Below, in pieces: positions 5,642 through 9,053 of a stretch of DNA of 9,053 bases (positions are counted from its first letter, which is position 1; each line of letters starts with the position of its first letter). The translations under genes and the position numbers were made by a program. Where the stretch lies: positions 1 to 9,053 of the forward strand of contig JAQIDD010000232.1 in the NCBI GenBank assembly GCA_027858215.1, read 5' to 3'. Source of the DNA: Candidatus Delongbacteria bacterium (GTDB lineage Bacteria; Bacteroidota; Bacteroidia; Bacteroidales; ML635J-15). Under the pieces are notes generated by a model. It did no database searches. It worked only from the letters and a program-made list of their open reading frames with translations, and was not told the DNA's origin.

Positions 5642-6940
5642 TTATGACATTTGGTCAAGAAAACCTGCCAGTTTTTGCACTTGGTTTCGCACCGAATACT
5701 TTATAATGTTTTCGGTGCTGATGTGGTTTTTCCCTTGTTTAAACAATTCAAAGCGTTTTACAATGAATTCCCGCAGGCATCCTTCATCATCATAAGCACA
5801 GGTTGTACCGGCATTGGTTTCAGCGATGATTTTTGCCACATCGCTATCAGCAGGGCCAAGGCAAAGAATGGGTTTTTGCGCCCTTAAATTTTCAAACAAT
5901 TTTCCGGGAATCCTGCCTTTGACATTTTTGGCTAAGTTTAACGGCAACAGCAACATTTGTGCTCTGAGTGTCATATCAAGCGCCTGGGGACGGGGAATGT
6001 TACCGGGGGCTTCGTAATTGTCGTCAAGGCCTGCATCTTTTATCATGGATGTGATGGCATAATCCACGTTTCCGGCAAATTTTATTCTCAGCAACTTTCC
6101 AAATTCCGGGTTTTCATTTTTCAATTCACCCAAAAGTTTTATCAGGGTATCAGGACGCCTGTCATAACCGAGCAATCCAGCATGTACAATGCTAAACGTA
6201 TCATCTGCCGGGGGAAATTGTTGCGGAAAATCATCTTCATCGTATCCCCAGAAAACGGGGTCCACATTTTTTGCCCCATTGGCCTCCAGCTCTTTTGCCC
6301 ATGTGGGGCTGGCAATGGTTGTTTTTGAAGCGGTACGAAAGGTTTCCTGTTCCAGTTTGCGGTGTTTTCTATCGGCCCGTTTACCAATTCTCAACATGCT
6401 GTAATAATCCACCTGCGTCCAGGGGTCCTGAAAATCAGCAAGCCATGGAATTCCGGTAGCCTGGGACAATCTGCATCCGATTACGGTGTTAGTATGTGGC
6501 GGACCATCTGTGAGAATTGCATCCACCGGATTTGCTTTCAGGTATTTTTTTAAAAATCTAACCGACGGACGAATCCACAATGCCCGAGCATCGGGAATAA
6601 ACCAATTTCCACGAATCCAAATAGCCAATTTGTCAATCAAGCCGTGTTTTTTGTCACGTACATACACTGGATTGGCCGAGTCGGTTTTTTTCCTGCCCGA
6701 TAATTTTTTAAACAAATTGAATGGTTCCCTGATGGGTTTTTTCAGGATGGTGATGCCTTCCGGAATATCCTTGTAATTGCTTTCATCCACATAGGGATAA
6801 GATGCATTTTCAGGGGCATATACCACCGGCTCCCACCCAAAATCCTGCAGGTATTTGGCAAATTTCAGGCAGCGGTGCACGCCAATGCCTCCTGATGGTG
6901 GCCAATAATACGATATGATGAGGACTTTTTTATTTTTCAT
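5642..6940 (-). CDS. GT-B fold glycosyltransferase (family 4-like)
   Basis: The 432-residue cytoplasmic or membrane-associated enzyme probably moves a sugar from a nucleotide-sugar donor to a surface glycan or lipid-linked acceptor; donor and acceptor cannot be told. The N-terminal Rossmann half opens with KVLIISYYWPPSGGIGVHR (5-23), a glycine-rich loop typical of family 4 enzymes, and carries DGPPHT (145-150) and ADFQDPW (168-174). The C-terminal half opens near 250 (FSIVHAGLLGYDRRP) and has GRIPGKLFENLRAQKPIL (342-359), the segment that usually binds the donor, where the acidic residue is E350. There is no signal peptide or membrane helix. The ATG lies inside the end of the upstream lipoprotein gene (11-bp overlap, ATGAAAAATAA), which suggests translational coupling. 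It appears intact. No other glycan genes are nearby, so the pathway is unknown. Confidence 0.88.
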   Translation of the reverse strand: MKNKKVLIISYYWPPSGGIGVHRCLKFAKYLQDFGWEPVVYAPENASYPYVDESNYKDIPEGITILKKPIREPFNLFKKLSGRKKTDSANPVYVRDKKHGLIDKLAIWIRGNWFIPDARALWIRPSVRFLKKYLKANPVDAILTDGPPHTNTVIGCRLSQATGIPWLADFQDPWTQVDYYSMLRIGKRADRKHRKLEQETFRTASKTTIASPTWAKELEANGAKNVDPVFWGYDEDDFPQQFPPADDTFSIVHAGLLGYDRRPDTLIKLLGELKNENPEFGKLLRIKFAGNVDYAITSMIKDAGLDDNYEAPGNIPRPQALDMTLRAQMLLLPLNLAKNVKGRIPGKLFENLRAQKPILCLGPADSDVAKIIAETNAGTTCAYDDEGCLREFIVKRFELFKQGKNHISTENIIKYSVRNQVQKLAGFLDQMS

Positions 6941-8645
6941 CTTCCGTATTTTCAGTGTTTTCTTCGAACAAAATCCATTCTGTTTCCTGTGTCCAGTTTG
7001 CCCGCAGCTTTATTTCTTCGGATTTATACCACACCGGCTCGGGTTGCCGTTTTTTATCATAATCCCCGGTATCCCATTTCCGGTTATGGTTCACATCCTT
7101 AACAAGCCTCAACCTGTATGTTCCTGGTTCAAGATGCTTCATGGGAAAGGTACCATCGTCACCGATGAGCTTACTACGTACTGTTTTATCATTTTTCAGA
7201 AGGTCACAAAACCACCCGGCATCTGTTCCCTGGATGGATAGCTTGAGGGTTGAAAAATCATCTTCCTTATTCACAGTAAATTCAAAAGCGGTACTGTCAT
7301 TAAACCTGTGCAACATATCTTCAATGGCAGTGGTATCTAATATCAGTACATATTCTTTTTCCTGCCTGAATTTTGCTTTTATCCGGAAACAGCGATTTTC
7401 AGAATGTTCAATGTCAAAATCAACCGCTTTTTTTACGCTGTCGTTGACACGGTGAAACAAATATATTGAGTCGGGATTTAATTGTTTTATAACTGAATTC
7501 ACCGTAATCTGCGGCATTTCCCAGTAATTAAGCTGACTTTTTTCCAGATTTACATCCACATCCAGTTTTTCTTCATCAAAGTCTGACTTGCTGCTCATCA
7601 TCAGGCTATCCGTTTTCCATCCCACGCTGTCAATGTTACTGTAATAATCAATGATAATTAGCAGGCTGTCTTGTCTGCACAAGCTGGTATCCGTAAGCCA
7701 GAATACCAGGCTGTCGTTGTGCCTGGAAAATTCCGTCACTACCTGAGATGTGTCAAAATCCGGGGAATACCAGTTAATGGCAGAATCCTGCGGATGTTTA
7801 AAAAACACCTGCATTTGATTTGATTGAGGCCTTTCGGTGGTTTCGGCAAATTGCAAATATTGAGCCTGTTCAAACAAACGGAGAGTAAGGTCATCAGGCA
7901 CATAATTGTATCCTGTAATGCTGTCCGTACTGTCTTTTAGCGGTTCAACGCCCGGAACAATGAGGCTGTCAAGAAAGGCAATTTTTTCATTTGGCTGATC
8001 AAAAGTACTGGAATAATTGGCGTCATCCAGGGCATAGATTTTATACGCACCGGGGGACAGATAAAAAAACTTAAATTCTCCCTGTTTATTTGTTTTGGTA
8101 AGGTAATCAGGGACATGTTTTTTAAACATTGAATCGGCGGGATTGCTATGTAACATTACAAACACGTCAGCAACGGGTTCTTCGGTAAGTGCATCTGTAA
8201 CCACACCGGAAACCCGCAAGGAATCAATTTGAGACCCTGTCGAAAAAGCATATACCAGGTTTTTGATGGTATTTCTTTCTGTGATATCAGAAATGGCATC
8301 CAGAAATGTAAAGCTGTAAGTGGTATTGGGTTGAGGTTTTTCCGGCAGCACAACGCGTATGCTTTTGCCCCGCATTTTCACTTCCGGTTTTTCGGAAAAA
8401 GGGGGCGATACGATTAAATTTTGCTGGATATTGTTGAGTTGAATGTATTCATTAAAACTGATGTCAAAATGGTCCTCATCAAAATTTACAGTCCCACTCT
8501 GAGGCTCAGCATCTGTTACCTCCGGACTTTCCGTGTCTTTGAGCCCGCCGCTGGGGCTCCCCTGCTTTGCGCATGAAAACAACAATATTAACAATCCGTA
8601 CCCCAGCAGGAAGTAACCAATTTTTATGTCTGGTTTTGTCACCAT
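6930..8645 (-). CDS. Ig-like (Big_5-type) domain lipoprotein
   Basis: From the ATG at 8645 the product has 571 residues. A lipoprotein signal peptide ends in LFSC (22-25), followed by AKQGSPSGGLKDTESPEV, an opening I associate with a conserved Bacteroidota family of Ig-like lipoproteins. Residues about 40-140 resemble a bacterial Ig-like (Big_5/SbsA) domain with SFNEYI, SPPF and NTTYSFTF. About 145-225 resembles a carboxypeptidase-regulatory-type beta-sandwich (VSGVVTDALTEEPV, GEFKFFYLSPGAYKIYALDD). The middle is beta-rich and unassigned. The C-terminus has a second such module (GTYRLRLVKDVNHNRKWDTG, then RANW). The in-frame TTG at 8654 is rejected because it forms the last three bases of a -7 box. 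The role is unknown; it is probably anchored in the outer membrane. It is first in a unit with the overlapping glycosyltransferase. Confidence 0.87.
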   Translation of the reverse strand: MVTKPDIKIGYFLLGYGLLILLFSCAKQGSPSGGLKDTESPEVTDAEPQSGTVNFDEDHFDISFNEYIQLNNIQQNLIVSPPFSEKPEVKMRGKSIRVVLPEKPQPNTTYSFTFLDAISDITERNTIKNLVYAFSTGSQIDSLRVSGVVTDALTEEPVADVFVMLHSNPADSMFKKHVPDYLTKTNKQGEFKFFYLSPGAYKIYALDDANYSSTFDQPNEKIAFLDSLIVPGVEPLKDSTDSITGYNYVPDDLTLRLFEQAQYLQFAETTERPQSNQMQVFFKHPQDSAINWYSPDFDTSQVVTEFSRHNDSLVFWLTDTSLCRQDSLLIIIDYYSNIDSVGWKTDSLMMSSKSDFDEEKLDVDVNLEKSQLNYWEMPQITVNSVIKQLNPDSIYLFHRVNDSVKKAVDFDIEHSENRCFRIKAKFRQEKEYVLILDTTAIEDMLHRFNDSTAFEFTVNKEDDFSTLKLSIQGTDAGWFCDLLKNDKTVRSKLIGDDGTFPMKHLEPGTYRLRLVKDVNHNRKWDTGDYDKKRQPEPVWYKSEEIKLRANWTQETEWILFEENTENTEDEK

Positions 8646-8651
8646 GGGCTG

Positions 8652-8659
8652 CAAATTTA
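8652..8659 (-). promoter_or_regulatory. Putative -7 box (TAAATTTG) next to the lipoprotein ATG
   Basis: The - strand reads TAAATTTG from 8659 to 8652, an exact TAnnTTTG match that ends 6 bp before the ATG at 8645. Transcription would begin at or almost at the start codon, so the mRNA may be leaderless. There is no clear -33 TTTG. A chance match is possible in AT-rich sequence. Confidence 0.35.
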
Positions 8660-8709
8660 CGAAGAATCAGATTGAAAAGCTTTTAAAACTGAAAAAATTA
8701 CAGGGGGTT

Positions 8710-8732
8710 AAAAAAATTCTTCTACAAGAATT
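8710..8732 (-). terminator. AT-rich terminator-like hairpin with T tract, - strand
   Basis: On the - strand, AATTCTT (8732-8726) pairs perfectly with AAGAATT (8721-8715) around a GTAG loop, and a run of T follows to 8710. The stem is weak, with one G-C pair among seven. It would stop leftward transcription entering from the right, 65 bp before the lipoprotein ATG. No gene on this strand lies between it and the window edge. Confidence 0.4.
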
Positions 8733-9053
8733 CATTCAGATATGTATTTACTATAAACCTGCATCAATTCCGTTTGGATTGTAATGGAATATTATCTGTA
8801 AACATAAGAAACATATTGCCACTTGCAAATGTTTTTATATAATTATTATTGACCTATTATCAAAGTTTATATTGCATAAAAAACAGCATGAAAAATTTGG
8901 AATAAGGAATAATTACAAAGCTTTTTTAAGCTTAAGGGGCCTTCTAATAATTCTTTTCTTTCAAGAAACAAATTTGATGAATAAGATGCAAGGCACAAAT
9001 TTTGTGCAAATTTTGTGCAACTGACGAACGAAGCAAGTGCAGAGGCAAAGCTT
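8733..9053. other. AT-rich intergenic region without a gene
   Basis: No reading frame of credible length or composition is present on either strand. It holds an AAGCTT-TTTT-AAGCTT hairpin (8918-8933) with no T tract after it, and the small repeat at 8993-9020. No tRNA or riboswitch fold is recognised. It may be the upstream or downstream flank of a gene beyond the window. Confidence 0.6.
8993..9020. repeat. Palindrome within an 11-bp tandem repeat
   Basis: GCACAAATTTTGTGC (8993-9007) is a perfect odd-length palindrome centred on T9000. CAAATTTTGTGCAA occurs at 8996-9009 and again at 9007-9020, giving an 11-bp period, about one helical turn. It could be an operator or part of a dispersed repeat cut by the window edge. 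Confidence 0.5.

Noticed and set aside
5401..5706. 101-codon + strand open frame
   Set aside because: It crosses the C, B and A hairpins and enters the glycosyltransferase gene antisense; no start context and no family signature.
8652..8654. TTG as the start of the Ig-like lipoprotein
   Set aside because: It overlaps an exact -7 box, and the ATG 9 bp downstream gives a complete lipoprotein signal peptide.
8918..8933. AAGCTT-TTTT-AAGCTT hairpin as a terminator
   Set aside because: The T run is in the loop, not after the stem, and no gene ends upstream of it.

Overview
The window looks like a chromosomal segment of a Bacteroidota bacterium. The evidence is a secreted protein with a C-terminal type IX secretion sorting domain, several lipoproteins of Bacteroidota type, TAnnTTTG promoter boxes (the Bacteroidota sigma factor -7 element), and start codons with A-rich leaders and no Shine-Dalgarno sequence. 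The genus cannot be told from the sequence alone.

Left block (about 1-4435, + strand). A large secreted modular protein (signal peptide, jelly-roll-like domain, FN3, Omp28/thioredoxin-like domain with a CGYC motif, type IX sorting domain) is followed by a convincing intrinsic terminator. Next come prmC, the release-factor glutamine methyltransferase, and two adjacent paralogous lipoproteins of unknown function. A full consensus Bacteroidota promoter lies inside the end of prmC and could drive the lipoproteins separately.

Middle (4441-5641). A sodium:solute symporter gene on the - strand is broken. Its first membrane segment is joined out of frame to the TM8-to-C-terminus part, and roughly 300 codons are missing between them. 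Upstream of it is about 620 bp without a credible gene. This stretch holds six hairpin-forming palindromes of three sequence classes in mirror order A-B-C-C-B-A, which look like REP-type or non-autonomous mobile element remains.

Right block (5642-8645, - strand). A two-gene unit encodes an Ig-like (Big_5-type) lipoprotein and then a GT-B fold glycosyltransferase. The reading frames overlap by 11 bp, so they are probably translationally coupled. The lipoprotein has an exact -7 box so close to its ATG that the mRNA may be leaderless. The last 400 bp hold no gene, only a - strand terminator-like hairpin and a small palindromic 11-bp repeat at the edge.

Most of the window is ordinary housekeeping and surface-protein content. 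I see no clear new defence or biosynthetic system. The best leads are the hairpin cluster, the decayed transporter and the uncharacterised lipoprotein pair.
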